Shown here in pieces: positions 1-9,014 of a stretch of 45,484 nt of DNA. The stretch lies in NCBI GenBank assembly GCA_019116025.1, contig DXCM01000085.1:1-45484 (forward strand), written 5' to 3'. The position numbers were made by a program, and so were the translations under genes. Source of the DNA: Candidatus Companilactobacillus pullicola (lineage in GTDB: Bacteria > Bacillota > Bacilli > Lactobacillales > Lactobacillaceae). The number at the start of each line of letters is the position of its first letter. Positions within the stretch are counted from its first letter, which is position 1. The notes under the pieces were generated by a model. That model had not been told where the DNA came from. It saw only the letters and a list, made by a program, of their open reading frames with translations, and ran no database searches.

Positions 1-3000
1 GATAATATGGTTTACCTGGTGTAGTTACTTTTGTGAACGCACCCGTCGTTCCATCGATATTGTTCAAAGCATTAGTTGCACTAGTGAAGTATTGATCTCC
101 ATAACTTGTTTTTGTTGAATCAATGATTGAAGAACCTGTTCCATCATCTAACGTTATATTCGCTGCTCCATCATCTGTTAAATGATTTACAGTTTCGCCA
201 ACTTTAGCTTTGGCTCCTGTCATATTAGAAGTTACGGTTGGAACTGTCACTATTGGTGCTATCGTAACTTTTTGAAGATAAGTTACGGTATTATCATTCG
301 TATTAATTTGAGTATCAGTAGCACCATTGATTGTATAAGAATTCAAGGCACCTTCCGTCAAATGAAGAATAACCGTACGATAGTAAGTTCCCACTTTGCC
401 ATAAACTGTTCCATTTACTGGATCAGTTGTTGCACTTGTCTTTCCACTAAGAATATCAACTAAAGCCGCAGCTTCATCGGTATTATCAGCTGAATAATAA
501 TCTCCAAATGTTACTTTATCCACAAGTTTAGTGTCATTAATACCGGTAATCGTATTTGTTTCTTTACCTTGCTCTGAGGCAACATCAGAACCAGAATAAA
601 CTGTAACATCGCCATTAAGTTTTGGAGTTGCTTCTGCAGTACCTACAGTAACTGGTTGAGCAAATGTTACTGTGCCATCACCATTATCAATATAATCTGT
701 TCCGCTTGTACCATTTATTGCATAATCACGCAACGGTTTGCCATTAGCTAATGTTAACGTCACGAGACGATAGTATGGTTTATCCGGTGTGGTTACTGCT
801 GTAAATGAATCCGTTGTTCCATTTATATTGTTCAAAGCATTGGTTGCACTAGTAAAGTATTGATTTCCATAATTAGTTTTTGTTGCATCAATGATTGAAC
901 CCGTTCCGTCATCTAATGTTATATCTGTTGTCCCATTATTTTCACCTTTTAAATCACCTGCAGTTTCGCCAACCTTAGCAGTGGCTCCAGTTATTTTAGA
1001 TGTTACTTTTGGGACTGTTACAGTAACCTCTTGAAGATAAGTTACGGTATTATCATTCTTATTAATTTGGGCATCTGTAGCATCCTTGATTGTATAAGAA
1101 TTCAAGGCATCTTTCTTCAAATGAAGGATAACTGTACGATAGTAAGCTCCAGCTTTGCCATAAACTGTTCCATTTACTGGGTCAGTTGTTGCACTTGTCT
1201 TTCCATTTAGAATGTCTGCTAAAGCCGTAGCTTTATCGTCATTATCTGCTGGATAATAATCTCCGAATGTAACTTTATCCACGAGTGAAGTACCGTTAAC
1301 ACCTGTAATCGTATTAGTTTCTTCACCCTGCTCTGAAGAAATATCTTCACCAGAAGTAACTGTGACATCTCCTTTAAGTGTTGGAGTAACTTCAGCAGTA
1401 CCCACCATAACTGGTTGGGCAAATGTTACTGTGCCATCATCATTATCAATATAATCCGTTCCACTTGTTCCATTTATATTATAATCACGCAATTTACCAG
1501 TAATTAATGTAAGTGTTACGCGACGATAATATGGATCAGTGGCAGATGCAGTTGTAAATGGACCCTCTGTACCATCAGTGTTGCTCAAAGCATTAGTTGC
1601 ACTAGTAAAGTATTGATTTCCATAACTTGTTTTTGTTGAATCAATGATTGAACTTGTTTGAGTCGTTCCATCATCTAATGTTGTCTTTGTAGTTATATCT
1701 GTTGTTCCATTATCTGATACATTATCTGCCGTTTCGCCAACGCTAGCATTGGCTGCAGTTATACTAGACGTTACAGTTGGAGCTATTACATTGACCTTTT
1801 GAAGATAAGTAACTGTATTCCCTGTTGTATCAACACTGACAAAATTACTATCAGGATCATTATAATCAAAACCACTAGCCCATCCATCATATAGTGAGAT
1901 AGTTATTTCACGGTAGAAGCTTCCTGATTTGGCAAAGTTACCATTGTTGACCACACCGTCATCCACTTCGCCATTATTGAAAGCATCAACACTGTCGTAA
2001 AATTTACCCGAATAAGCAACTGCAGCGCCATCATCAAAACTGTAAGGTTTCGATGTGGCTATAGAAAATATTCCTGTAATATCGATAGACATCCCAGCAT
2101 CATCCGTGTTTTTTATCTCACTATCAGAAAGAACTGAGCCAATACTAACATCCTTATCAGGGATAGTTACTTCTGCTGTGCTAGAAATAAAATTAACTTT
2201 TTGAGCATAGGTAATTGTATCGCCGTTAATAGTATATTTCATGTCATTCGCATCAAATTGGATATTATCCCTTAAACTAGTTCCATCATTTAACGTGATA
2301 GTAACTTTACGATAAACTGCTTGTCCATTTAATCCAAATAGTTTTTTACTACCAGCTGGTTCATAAATATGGGAGGATGATCCTATACTAGTCCCATCAC
2401 TATTCAAAGCTTCTTCAGGGGTGTCATACCAACTTGTTTCATATGTAATACTTTTAATAAGATTATTGTTACCTTCCATTACAGTCGGAGCTATTTTATC
2501 AGCCGATGCCTTACTCGTAGCTGATTTACCCGACTTAACATTACTTTCCTTAAGTGTGGCAGTTGCATCAGCTTTGACTCCCTCCTTCACAGAGATAGAT
2601 TGCAAGAAGGTTACTGTGTTAGATGTTGAAGCAACTACTCCACTATTTGAAAAATCAATATTGGTAATATCTTTGTTTAAATAGAAGGTAATCTCTCTAT
2701 AACGCGTAGTATCAGCAGTATTCAAATCTCCAACTGAACTATCGATACTATTTTCAGTGTAATAAGTAGTACCAAATTTGACACCGTTAGTAAATCCGTC
2801 ATCATTTTTTGTTGTATCGATCAAACTAGTTACATCGCCGGCTGAATTTTTCAAACCTAATGTATCATTTGTTGTCGCTGCTAAATTTTTAACAGATTCG
2901 GCATCCTGTCCAGTTATATTTACAGTCACAGTCTCAATACTCTTAGTGACGTTGGCTGAAGGAGCTATATGAACCTTTTGAATATAAGTTACAGTGTTGT

Positions 3001-4963
3001 TATCTGTATTCAGACTATATGTTTGACCACTGGCCTCAAAATTATTGGTATCAATTGTACCCTTGACTAAGTAGAAGGTAATCGTACGTAGATAATCACC
3101 GGCTTTAGCAAAATTATTGTTGGCATCAACAACCCCAGGTTCAGCTTTGGCTTTACCATCTAGAATGTCACTATAAGTGCTGTTTCCATCATCAGCGTAA
3201 TAATCGGTTCCAAAACTAATTCCTTTATTACTACCTTGAGAAGGATCAATTAATGTCTCATCAGTTCCGTTACCTAATGTATCCCCTGAAACGTCACTGG
3301 TAGTACCCGATACTGGATTGCCAACTGTTGAACCTGGACTGGCAATATTAGCTGAGACACCATTTTGAACTGTAACTGGCTGTAAAAATGTAACAGTATT
3401 ATTGACACTATCGATTTTGCCATCTGTGGATGTAAGACCCTTTGTACTCCCACTAGCTAGGGTAAAAATCACTTTACGATAGTACGTTCCAGTCTTAGCA
3501 AATTTTCCATCAACAACTGCATCCTTTGCCACATTTTGTGCTGCATTATCAGAATAATAAGTTGGATCAATCTCAATTCCATTATTAGCAATTTCATTTC
3601 CTGATTCATCTTTTAATTCATCACCAGAGGTATCTGACAAAATAGAATTATCCGTTAAAGAAGCCGAAGAACCTATGGCAACTTTAGGGTTAGTTAAATC
3701 AGAACCAATAGTACCCTCAACAACAACTGGTCGAACGATAGTCAACATTCCGATATTTTGCTTGGTTGTCGGATTTGTTAACCTGTTGAAAGCATAGTCC
3801 TTACCATCTTTGGCCTGAGTATCACTGCCATTGATATATGTTTCATATGGTTGAATTACAGTACCTGTTAAATCATCATCTGCACCACTTAACATATATT
3901 CAATGGCTTTATCTTTTCCATTATCCAACTTAAAAGAAACAGTTTGATAATATGGTCCACCCGTAACAGCTTTACCATCTTTATCTACAGTGCCCTCTAC
4001 TTTGCTCGTAGAATCACTTGGATCAAAGGTATTACTTTGAGCATACCCTAAAGCAGCACTAGCTGAATTAAAGAGATGTTTTCCGTAAATAGCTTTTCTG
4101 CCCATATCTTCAGAATCACTAGTTAAATTAGAAAAATTATCAGTTACAGAAAGTGAATCATTTCCACTCTGTAATGGACTATTCTGATCCGAAATAGATG
4201 TACCATGCGATACCGACACTTGATTAGTATCTTTAGTTATATCAAATTTACTTGAATATACTTTGAAAGAAAAATCTGTTAAATCGCTCTTTACACCATA
4301 CAAAGAACCTTGTGGATAAGTTGTCCCATAACCATCTTTAGAATCTTTACTCTGAACTAAGTGAACCCCAACAGTTATAGGCAACTTAATATTTTTATTT
4401 TTAATTTCATATGCCAATTGTGCAAGACTATCAGGATCATTAGGGTCATTGGAATCATTAGAATTCGTACCAAGATGAGTAAGTGTTTCTGGGGAGTTTT
4501 TACCATCGACAGTAATTGATAAATAGCCCTTAATATCACGATAATAATAGTCTGTTAAATCCCAACTATCAGATGTCCCAAAATATCCAGGTGACGTGCC
4601 TAATTCCGTAACTTTATCTCGATCTTTTAATCCACTTATACCTTTATTATTTTGGATATCATAAAGATACTGTGGATTTTGGGGATTAAAGTAAAAGAAA
4701 CTAGTTCCCTTATCTGTATTTATCATATTTTGTAAAGCCGCTACCAAACTATCTGTACTTGAAATATATCTATCATCGAATTGGTTCCTAAAATTTGTCA
4801 GCATATCCTTTGCCGGTGCAGGTGCCTTATCTGGAGGAAGAATTTCTCCAGCTGCCTTAACGACAATTGTAGGCACCACATGATTAATAATAATTGGAGA
4901 ACCGGCGGCAAGCAGTGCGGCTGCGACGGCGCTACCTATATATTTAATATTCTTTTTTTTCAT
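1..4963 (-). CDS. Giant secreted surface repeat protein 1 (C-terminus outside window)
   Basis: The minus frame starting at ATG 4963 stays open for 1654 codons to the window edge, so the gene is cut at its 3' end. The ATG follows a GGAGGGGA ribosome binding site. Residues 1 to about 36 form a signal peptide: KKKNIKY basic start, an Ala/Leu core and a cleavage region near VVKA. A unique N-terminal region of roughly 300 residues follows (shared stretch NQFDDRY), then at least eleven repeats of about 125 residues. Each repeat carries a G.YYR.V.F.L-like strand and ends in a strand like TVTYLQKV.V. The signal peptide, N-terminal region and repeats all match the complete giant at 14025-23402, so the two are paralogues. 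By analogy it should end in wall-binding SLAP repeats, but that part is not visible. The repeat family is not one I can name. An adhesin or fibre role is inference. Confidence 0.9.
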   Translation of the reverse strand, partial: MKKKNIKYIGSAVAAALLAAGSPIIINHVVPTIVVKAAGEILPPDKAPAPAKDMLTNFRNQFDDRYISSTDSLVAALQNMINTDKGTSFFYFNPQNPQYLYDIQNNKGISGLKDRDKVTELGTSPGYFGTSDSWDLTDYYYRDIKGYLSITVDGKNSPETLTHLGTNSNDSNDPNDPDSLAQLAYEIKNKNIKLPITVGVHLVQSKDSKDGYGTTYPQGSLYGVKSDLTDFSFKVYSSKFDITKDTNQVSVSHGTSISDQNSPLQSGNDSLSVTDNFSNLTSDSEDMGRKAIYGKHLFNSASAALGYAQSNTFDPSDSTSKVEGTVDKDGKAVTGGPYYQTVSFKLDNGKDKAIEYMLSGADDDLTGTVIQPYETYINGSDTQAKDGKDYAFNRLTNPTTKQNIGMLTIVRPVVVEGTIGSDLTNPKVAIGSSASLTDNSILSDTSGDELKDESGNEIANNGIEIDPTYYSDNAAQNVAKDAVVDGKFAKTGTYYRKVIFTLASGSTKGLTSTDGKIDSVNNTVTFLQPVTVQNGVSANIASPGSTVGNPVSGTTSDVSGDTLGNGTDETLIDPSQGSNKGISFGTDYYADDGNSTYSDILDGKAKAEPGVVDANNNFAKAGDYLRTITFYLVKGTIDTNNFEASGQTYSLNTDNNTVTYIQKVHIAPSANVTKSIETVTVNITGQDAESVKNLAATTNDTLGLKNSAGDVTSLIDTTKNDDGFTNGVKFGTTYYTENSIDSSVGDLNTADTTRYREITFYLNKDITNIDFSNSGVVASTSNTVTFLQSISVKEGVKADATATLKESNVKSGKSATSKASADKIAPTVMEGNNNLIKSITYETSWYDTPEEALNSDGTSIGSSSHIYEPAGSKKLFGLNGQAVYRKVTITLNDGTSLRDNIQFDANDMKYTINGDTITYAQKVNFISSTAEVTIPDKDVSIGSVLSDSEIKNTDDAGMSIDITGIFSIATSKPYSFDDGAAVAYSGKFYDSVDAFNNGEVDDGVVNNGNFAKSGSFYREITISLYDGWASGFDYNDPDSNFVSVDTTGNTVTYLQKVNVIAPTVTSSITAANASVGETADNVSDNGTTDITTKTTLDDGTTQTSSIIDSTKTSYGNQYFTSATNALSNTDGTEGPFTTASATDPYYRRVTLTLITGKLRDYNINGTSGTDYIDNDDGTVTFAQPVMVGTAEVTPTLKGDVTVTSGEDISSEQGEETNTITGVNGTSLVDKVTFGDYYPADNDDKATALADILNGKTSATTDPVNGTVYGKAGAYYRTVILHLKKDALNSYTIKDATDAQINKNDNTVTYLQEVTVTVPKVTSKITGATAKVGETAGDLKGENNGTTDITLDDGTGSIIDATKTNYGNQYFTSATNALNNINGTTDSFTAVTTPDKPYYRLVTLTLANGKPLRDYAINGTSGTDYIDNGDGTVTFAQPVTVGTAEATPKLNGDVTVYSGSDVASEQGKETNTITGINDTKLVDKVTFGDYYSADNTDEAAALVDILSGKTSATTDPVNGTVYGKVGTYYRTVILHLTEGALNSYTINGATDTQINTNDNTVTYLQKVTIAPIVTVPTVTSNMTGAKAKVGETVNHLTDDGAANITLDDGTGSSIIDSTKTSYGDQYFTSATNALNNIDGTTGAFTKVTTPGKPYY
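15..1600 (-). repeat. Higher-order tandem repeat of about 760 bp inside giant 1
   Basis: Two alternating kinds of about 125-residue domain form a dimer of about 760 bp that recurs. The block starting with gttcaaagcatt occurs at 62 and 830, with a near copy at 1583. The block gaagataagttacggtat occurs at 274 and 1033. Matching stretches of 50-150 bp differ by only scattered substitutions, which indicates recent tandem duplication of the A-B pair. The array runs off the window edge, so the full copy number is unknown. Confidence 0.85.
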
Positions 4964-5024
4964 CACAAAATCCCCTCCGATTTTCGACGAGCAATTAATT
5001 AGCTTAATACCCTAAATTTTAGCA
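4964..5024 (-). promoter_or_regulatory. Promoter and ribosome binding site of giant 1
   Basis: Read on the minus strand, TGCTAAAAT (5024-5016) is an extended -10 box. A GGAGGGGA ribosome binding site sits 7-9 bases before ATG 4963, after a leader of about 50 bases. The same AGTGCTAAAAT box precedes the second giant at 23468-23460. No good -35 hexamer is visible in either, which is consistent with extended -10 promoters. Confidence 0.6.
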
Positions 5025-5332
5025 CTATAAAAATAAAAATAGCCCATATTTCGATAAACTTATATACTTCAAATGATTTAATTTATAAAATAAACGATGT
5101 TTTGACTTAATTGGAGTTTGAACACACCATTTTTTTGAAATCATTTTATTTTTTAATGATTTTCCTTCATTATTGATTGGAATATAAGCAAAAGTTATTA
5201 TTTTTAAATCATCACAATTTAAGAGCCTAATATAGAAAAAGAGGGATTTTGATTACCATCTATTTTTAAGATATGTGAAAAATTAATTGCATCAAAAAAA
5301 TCATCAATTAGATCAGCGTTAGTGGGTAATGT
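5025..5332. other. AT-rich intergenic region without a gene
   Basis: About 300 bases between the giant 1 promoter and the next terminator. No open frame with a ribosome binding site is seen. A small AT hairpin (gaaatcatt paired with aatgatttc, about 5138-5165) is the only structure noted. Upstream control sites for giant 1 may lie here, but none is recognisable. Confidence 0.5.
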
Positions 5333-5374
5333 AAATAAGGACGGTAACTCGATTTTGAGTTACCGTCCTTATTT
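5333..5374. terminator. Bidirectional intrinsic terminator after the GNAT gene
   Basis: A perfect 18-bp stem (AAATAAGGACGGTAACTC and its complement) with a 6-base loop, with A/T-rich tails on both sides. It lies 50 bases past the stop of the minus-strand acetyltransferase. Confidence 0.85.
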
Positions 5375-5422
5375 GGTTTAAGCGGAAGAAATTATGCTTT
5401 TATTCCGTGTTAAATAAATGTT

Positions 5423-6082
5423 TTAATCTTGATACTTTTTGACCATCTTAACTAACTTGTTAAATACTGGTTGAAGTTTCACTCCTGTCAGCTTTTCTTT
5501 CTCTGGAAATTGTTTATCAAATATTTCTGCTGCAGACTCATCAGCGACAAATGCTGGACTTTCAAAATACCTTCCAGTAATACCATCTAAGGCACCTGGA
5601 TAAAGTGGACAAACTTGATGTGCAGCCGCAAAATAATTGTCTGAAGTTCTAATCGTATAGTTTTCAGCAGGCACGAATCCTTGTCGAGAATAATAGTTAG
5701 GATCTCCAAATAAGAAAATTGCTCGGTAATCGTAATCCATTTCTCTAATTAGTTTTTTAGCATAATCGATCAGTGCTCCACCGATTCCTTCTTTTTGAAA
5801 GCTTGGCAACACTCCAATTGGTCCCAAACATAAGGTAGTGTATTTCTTCCCGTCATCGGAAATGATCATGCTTTTAGTAAAATCAATGTTAGCAATTATT
5901 TTCCCATTATAGGTTGCCACAATGTCTAATTCAGGTAAAAAGTCACTGCTATCGCGGATACTGTGTAACAGAAAATGTTCTATACAGCCTGGTGCAAACT
6001 GATTCCAAAAGGCTTCACGCAAGACAGTCTCCGTTTCTCTATAATCGGATTTTTCTTCAAGTCTAAATCTAATATCTTTCAT
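5423..6082 (-). CDS. GNAT family N-acetyltransferase
   Basis: The 219-residue protein has the GNAT acetyl-CoA site: the strand LCLGPIGV (85-91) leads into Q96-K-E-G-I-G-G102, the Q/R-x-x-G-x-G/A pyrophosphate loop of motif A. Further on, FLFGDPNYYSRQGFVPA matches the motif B region of YhbS-like acetyltransferases, with a tyrosine well placed for catalysis. The substrate cannot be told from sequence. A C-terminal extension of about 60 residues beyond the core is typical of YhbS-type members. ATG 6082 has AAAGGA upstream. It is transcribed alone, divergently from the cupin gene, and ends at the 5333-5374 terminator. Confidence 0.88.
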   Translation of the reverse strand: MKDIRFRLEEKSDYRETETVLREAFWNQFAPGCIEHFLLHSIRDSSDFLPELDIVATYNGKIIANIDFTKSMIISDDGKKYTTLCLGPIGVLPSFQKEGIGGALIDYAKKLIREMDYDYRAIFLFGDPNYYSRQGFVPAENYTIRTSDNYFAAAHQVCPLYPGALDGITGRYFESPAFVADESAAEIFDKQFPEKEKLTGVKLQPVFNKLVKMVKKYQD

Positions 6083-6206
6083 TATTTTTCCTTTGTATTA
6101 TAGTTCGGTTGTGGTTATTTCTAATCAATCATCAAGCGTTCCTCTACTTTAATTATTATTTGAAAAATATCATGTTATTTATTATTCGTCAACTTAGGAG
6201 GAAATC

Positions 6207-6608
6207 ATGAATATCACAGAACCTAAAAGTCAATTTGGTCTTGGTCAAAAAATCACCAACAATCCTTATTACAATGGAACTATATGGACCCATGAAATTC
6301 CTAACTTTGAGTATCCTATGATTGCCAGTTCCATAACTTTCTCTCCTGGTGTTCGCAACAACTGGCATTCTCAACCATCAGCACGGATCTTGATGGTTAC
6401 TGACGGAGAAGGCTGGTATCAGGAGCAAGGAAAAGCGGCTAAACATCTAACTGTTGGCGACATTGTTAAGGTTCCCGCTGGAGTCAAATATTGGCACGGT
6501 GCTACTAAGGATAGTTATTTCACTCATCTAATTCTTGAAGATTGGTCTAACAGTAAACCGATCTGGAGTGATCCAGTTAGTGATGCTGAATATAATCTTT
6601 TATCTTGA
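6207..6608 (+). CDS. Small cupin-domain protein
   Basis: A 133-residue single-domain cupin, close in pattern to carboxymuconolactone-decarboxylase-associated cupins (WH.HP..Q.L.VT.G.GW, then GD...P.GV.HWHGA). Cupin motif 2 is intact: G84-D-I-V-K-V-P90-A-G92 with H97. In motif 1 the usual metal ligands H-x-H-x3-Q read H54-x-Q56-x3-R60, so metal binding may be weakened or altered. AGGAGG lies just before ATG 6207. It is a monocistron divergent from the GNAT gene and ends at the terminator at 6625. Related cupins often sit beside aldo-keto and short-chain reductases, as here. The reaction is unknown. Confidence 0.85.
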   Translation: MNITEPKSQFGLGQKITNNPYYNGTIWTHEIPNFEYPMIASSITFSPGVRNNWHSQPSARILMVTDGEGWYQEQGKAAKHLTVGDIVKVPAGVKYWHGATKDSYFTHLILEDWSNSKPIWSDPVSDAEYNLLS

Positions 6609-6624
6609 AAAATATTTTTAAATC

Positions 6625-6673
6625 AAAAAACGTTCATATCAACCCGCAACATCGGTCAATATAAACGTTTTTT
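6625..6673. terminator. Bidirectional terminator between cupin and aldo-keto reductase
   Basis: The arms AAAAAACGTTCATATCAACC and GGTCAATATAAACGTTTTTT pair over 20 bases, with some G-U or mismatch positions, around a 9-base loop. The arm sequence is nearly the same as that of the terminator at 13712-13755. Confidence 0.85.
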
Positions 6674-6691
6674 TGTACTAATTGTTATATT

Positions 6692-7558
6692 TTAAATTTT
6701 TCCACCAAAGACTGGAAATACACTGGCATCGCCATATTCCATTTGGTCAAGTTTGGCCAAAGTCTTCATATCTTCTTCAGAAATTTCAAAGTCGATATCA
6801 GCGTTTGACTTCATATGATCTGGGTTGGCTGTCTTAGGTAAAACAACTACGTCCAATTGCCAATCGTAACGAATGCACAATTGTGGCACACTGACGTTAT
6901 ATTTAGCAGCCATCTTCTTGATTAGATCATTATTCATTGCGGCACCATGAGCAATTGGTGAGAATGCCTCAACGACAATCCCGTTATCTTGTGAATACTT
7001 GATAATATCAGTTGGTGTATCGCCAATATGAATTTGAACTTGATTGACAGCGGGTTTAGTATCACTATTCTTGATCAAATTATCTAAGTCTTCCTTTTGG
7101 AAACTTGATACACCGATAGTCTTTAACTTACCAGCTTTAACAGCGTCTTCCATTGCGCGCCATGTTTCCAAATTACCCTCAAAGTGACGGTCGTTGCCTT
7201 GATTAACCTCTTTCCAAGGTTGTGGATTGTGGATAATCATCATATCCAAGTAATCTAAGCCCATCTTATTCAAAGTTTCATCAATGGATTTCTTAGCCTC
7301 ATCATAATTCTTAATTTCAGCCGCAACCTTTGAATTAACGAAAAGTTGATCACGAGGTATTCCAGCATTGCGAACACCTTCACCGACGCCACGTTCATTG
7401 CCGTAAGCTTGAGCTGTATCGATATGTCTATAGCCTATCTTAACTGCATTCTTTACAGCGTCAGCTGTTTGATCATCAGGAATTTCCCAAACACCTAAAG
7501 CTAATTTAGGAATCTTAACACCATTATTCATCGTAAATGTTTCATCAAAAACTGTCAT
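6692..7558 (-). CDS. Aldo/keto reductase
   Basis: The 288-residue protein has the complete AKR catalytic tetrad: D47 and Y52 in the IDTAQAYGNE stretch, K77 in VNSKV and H110 in MIIHNP. It is an NADPH-dependent cytosolic carbonyl reductase of the AKR5/2,5-diketo-gluconate reductase-like type; the substrate is not predictable. ATG 7558 has AAGGAGGA seven bases upstream. It is the last gene of a minus-strand operon (acetyltransferase, SDR, AKR) and is 44 bases from the SDR. A second AKR of the same subfamily is at 30244. Confidence 0.92.
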   Translation of the reverse strand: MTVFDETFTMNNGVKIPKLALGVWEIPDDQTADAVKNAVKIGYRHIDTAQAYGNERGVGEGVRNAGIPRDQLFVNSKVAAEIKNYDEAKKSIDETLNKMGLDYLDMMIIHNPQPWKEVNQGNDRHFEGNLETWRAMEDAVKAGKLKTIGVSSFQKEDLDNLIKNSDTKPAVNQVQIHIGDTPTDIIKYSQDNGIVVEAFSPIAHGAAMNNDLIKKMAAKYNVSVPQLCIRYDWQLDVVVLPKTANPDHMKSNADIDFEISEEDMKTLAKLDQMEYGDASVFPVFGGKI

Positions 7559-7602
7559 TTAAAATCCTCCTTGTTTGTAACCGCTTCTATTATAGATTTA
7601 AA

Positions 7603-8352
7603 CTATACTTTTTGTCCTGTTGGACGAATTACCATTTCATTCACTGCCATGTTAGCTGGCGTATTAATCACAAAAGCCACTGCTGAAGCGATTTCTTCTG
7701 GTTGAAGAGCCATCATTTCTGAGCCCGGTTGTTTCATGGCATCTTTCAAACCATTACGTACTTCGTCATTGTTGATCGAATTAAAAAGTTCTGTTTTAAC
7801 GGAACCTGGGGCAATGATCGTGGTTTTAATATTATTCTGATGTTCCTCTTGGCGAAGTCCTTCCATGATTGCACGAACAGCGTACTTAGTACCTGAATAA
7901 GCCGCATATCCTGGCAAAACTTCATAGCCCAAAACTGATGATGTCGTAATCACATGACCACTTTTTTGCTTCTTCATAGTTGGTAAAACAGCTGCGATAC
8001 CATTTAGGACACCTTTAACATTAATGTCCATCATATTTTGCCATTCGTCGCGTGCAATTTGATCCAAATTATTAACTGGCATAATTCCAGCGTTATTGAA
8101 TAAGACATCGACACGTCCATACTTTTCAACGGTCTTATCAATCACATTTTGAACTTCATCAGCCTTAGTAACATCTGCTTCAACGGCCAGAATATCACCA
8201 TCTGGATTATCCTTTTTAATTTCTTCCAAGCGATTCATTCTTCGAGCAGCGATAGTTACCTTAGCACCCTCACTGGCTAAAAGTTTTGCGGTAGCGGCAC
8301 CAATACCACTAGAAGCTCCCATAATTACAACTACTTTATCTGTTAAACTCAT
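7603..8352 (-). CDS. Short-chain dehydrogenase/reductase
   Basis: A classical SDR of 249 residues. It has the cofactor loop G12-A-S-S-G-I-G18, NNAG at 86-89, and the triad S139, Y152 (YSGTK) and K156 with normal spacing. R37-R38 after the second beta strand suggests a preference for NADP(H). The closest general pattern is the YdfG/serine-3-dehydrogenase-like oxidoreductases; the substrate is unknown. Its ATG overlaps the TAA of the upstream acetyltransferase by one base (TAATG), so translation is probably coupled. Confidence 0.92.
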   Translation of the reverse strand: MSLTDKVVVIMGASSGIGAATAKLLASEGAKVTIAARRMNRLEEIKKDNPDGDILAVEADVTKADEVQNVIDKTVEKYGRVDVLFNNAGIMPVNNLDQIARDEWQNMMDINVKGVLNGIAAVLPTMKKQKSGHVITTSSVLGYEVLPGYAAYSGTKYAVRAIMEGLRQEEHQNNIKTTIIAPGSVKTELFNSINNDEVRNGLKDAMKQPGSEMMALQPEEIASAVAFVINTPANMAVNEMVIRPTGQKV

Positions 8353-8894
8353 TAATTTTCTACCTCAATTTTTCTAATAATCTTAGCTGGTACTCCAGCC
8401 ACAATCGTATTAGCGGGGACATCTTTGGTTACTACAGCTCCCGCACCAACGACTGAATTCTCTCCGATAACTACTCCCGGTGTAACTGTGACATTAGCAC
8501 CTAACCAAGCGTTATCGTGAATATGAACTGGTTTCAAATCTAAGTTACGTCTCTGACTGGGGTCAATTTGATGATTAACCGAAACAATCGTCACATTAGG
8601 ACCAATCAGAACGTTATCGCCTAGATAAATTCCACCTAAATCAGTGAAAGTTACACCAGCATTAATGAAGACATTCTTACCTATATGTAAATTACGTCCA
8701 TAATCAGTGTAAAAAGGTAAACGAATTTCAGTCGCTGAATCAACTTTCTCATTAGTGATTTGGCTGACTACTTTACGAACTTCATCAGTATCATGTGCAC
8801 CAGTATTCAGTTCTTGAACTAATCTCTGATTGATATCAATATACTTTTGAATCTCTTTATAAGCTGGTGTTTCTAAATCTAATTTCGATGCCAA
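8352..8894 (-). CDS. Sugar O-acetyltransferase, left-handed beta-helix (LacA/Maa-like)
   Basis: The 180-residue protein has hexapeptide repeats typical of galactoside/maltose O-acetyltransferases (LIGPNVTI, WLGANVTV, VVIGENSVVGAGAVV). H108 in the VNHQIDP motif is the expected catalytic base. The N-terminal helical Mac domain is present (to about residue 55). It transfers acetyl from acetyl-CoA to a sugar hydroxyl. The start is a TTG at 8894, seven bases after a clear GAGG; no ATG fits better. It is the first gene of the operon with the SDR and AKR, driven by the promoter at 8931-8959. Confidence 0.88.
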   Translation of the reverse strand: MASKLDLETPAYKEIQKYIDINQRLVQELNTGAHDTDEVRKVVSQITNEKVDSATEIRLPFYTDYGRNLHIGKNVFINAGVTFTDLGGIYLGDNVLIGPNVTIVSVNHQIDPSQRRNLDLKPVHIHDNAWLGANVTVTPGVVIGENSVVGAGAVVTKDVPANTIVAGVPAKIIRKIEVEN

Positions 8895-8930
8895 ACGACT
8901 ACCTCATTTCCTAACTCATTGATTGATTTC

Positions 8931-8959
8931 ATTATAGAGATTGATTATGATAATGTTAA
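8931..8959 (-). promoter_or_regulatory. Promoter of the acetyltransferase-SDR-AKR operon
   Basis: On the minus strand, TTAACA (8959-8954) and a perfect TATAAT (8936-8931) are separated by 17 bases. It lies about 40 bases before the TTG start at 8894, in the divergent region shared with the nitroreductase gene. Confidence 0.7.
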
Positions 8960-9014
8960 ATACTTATTAACAATGGCTTACTATAACTTTTAGTAATACC
9001 AGAAAGGAAACCAT

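Noticed and set aside
182-4963. Several plus-strand open frames of 60-90 codons inside the first 5 kb
   Set aside because: They lie opposite the continuous minus-strand giant frame, have biased composition as expected for the reverse complement of repeats, and lack ribosome binding sites.
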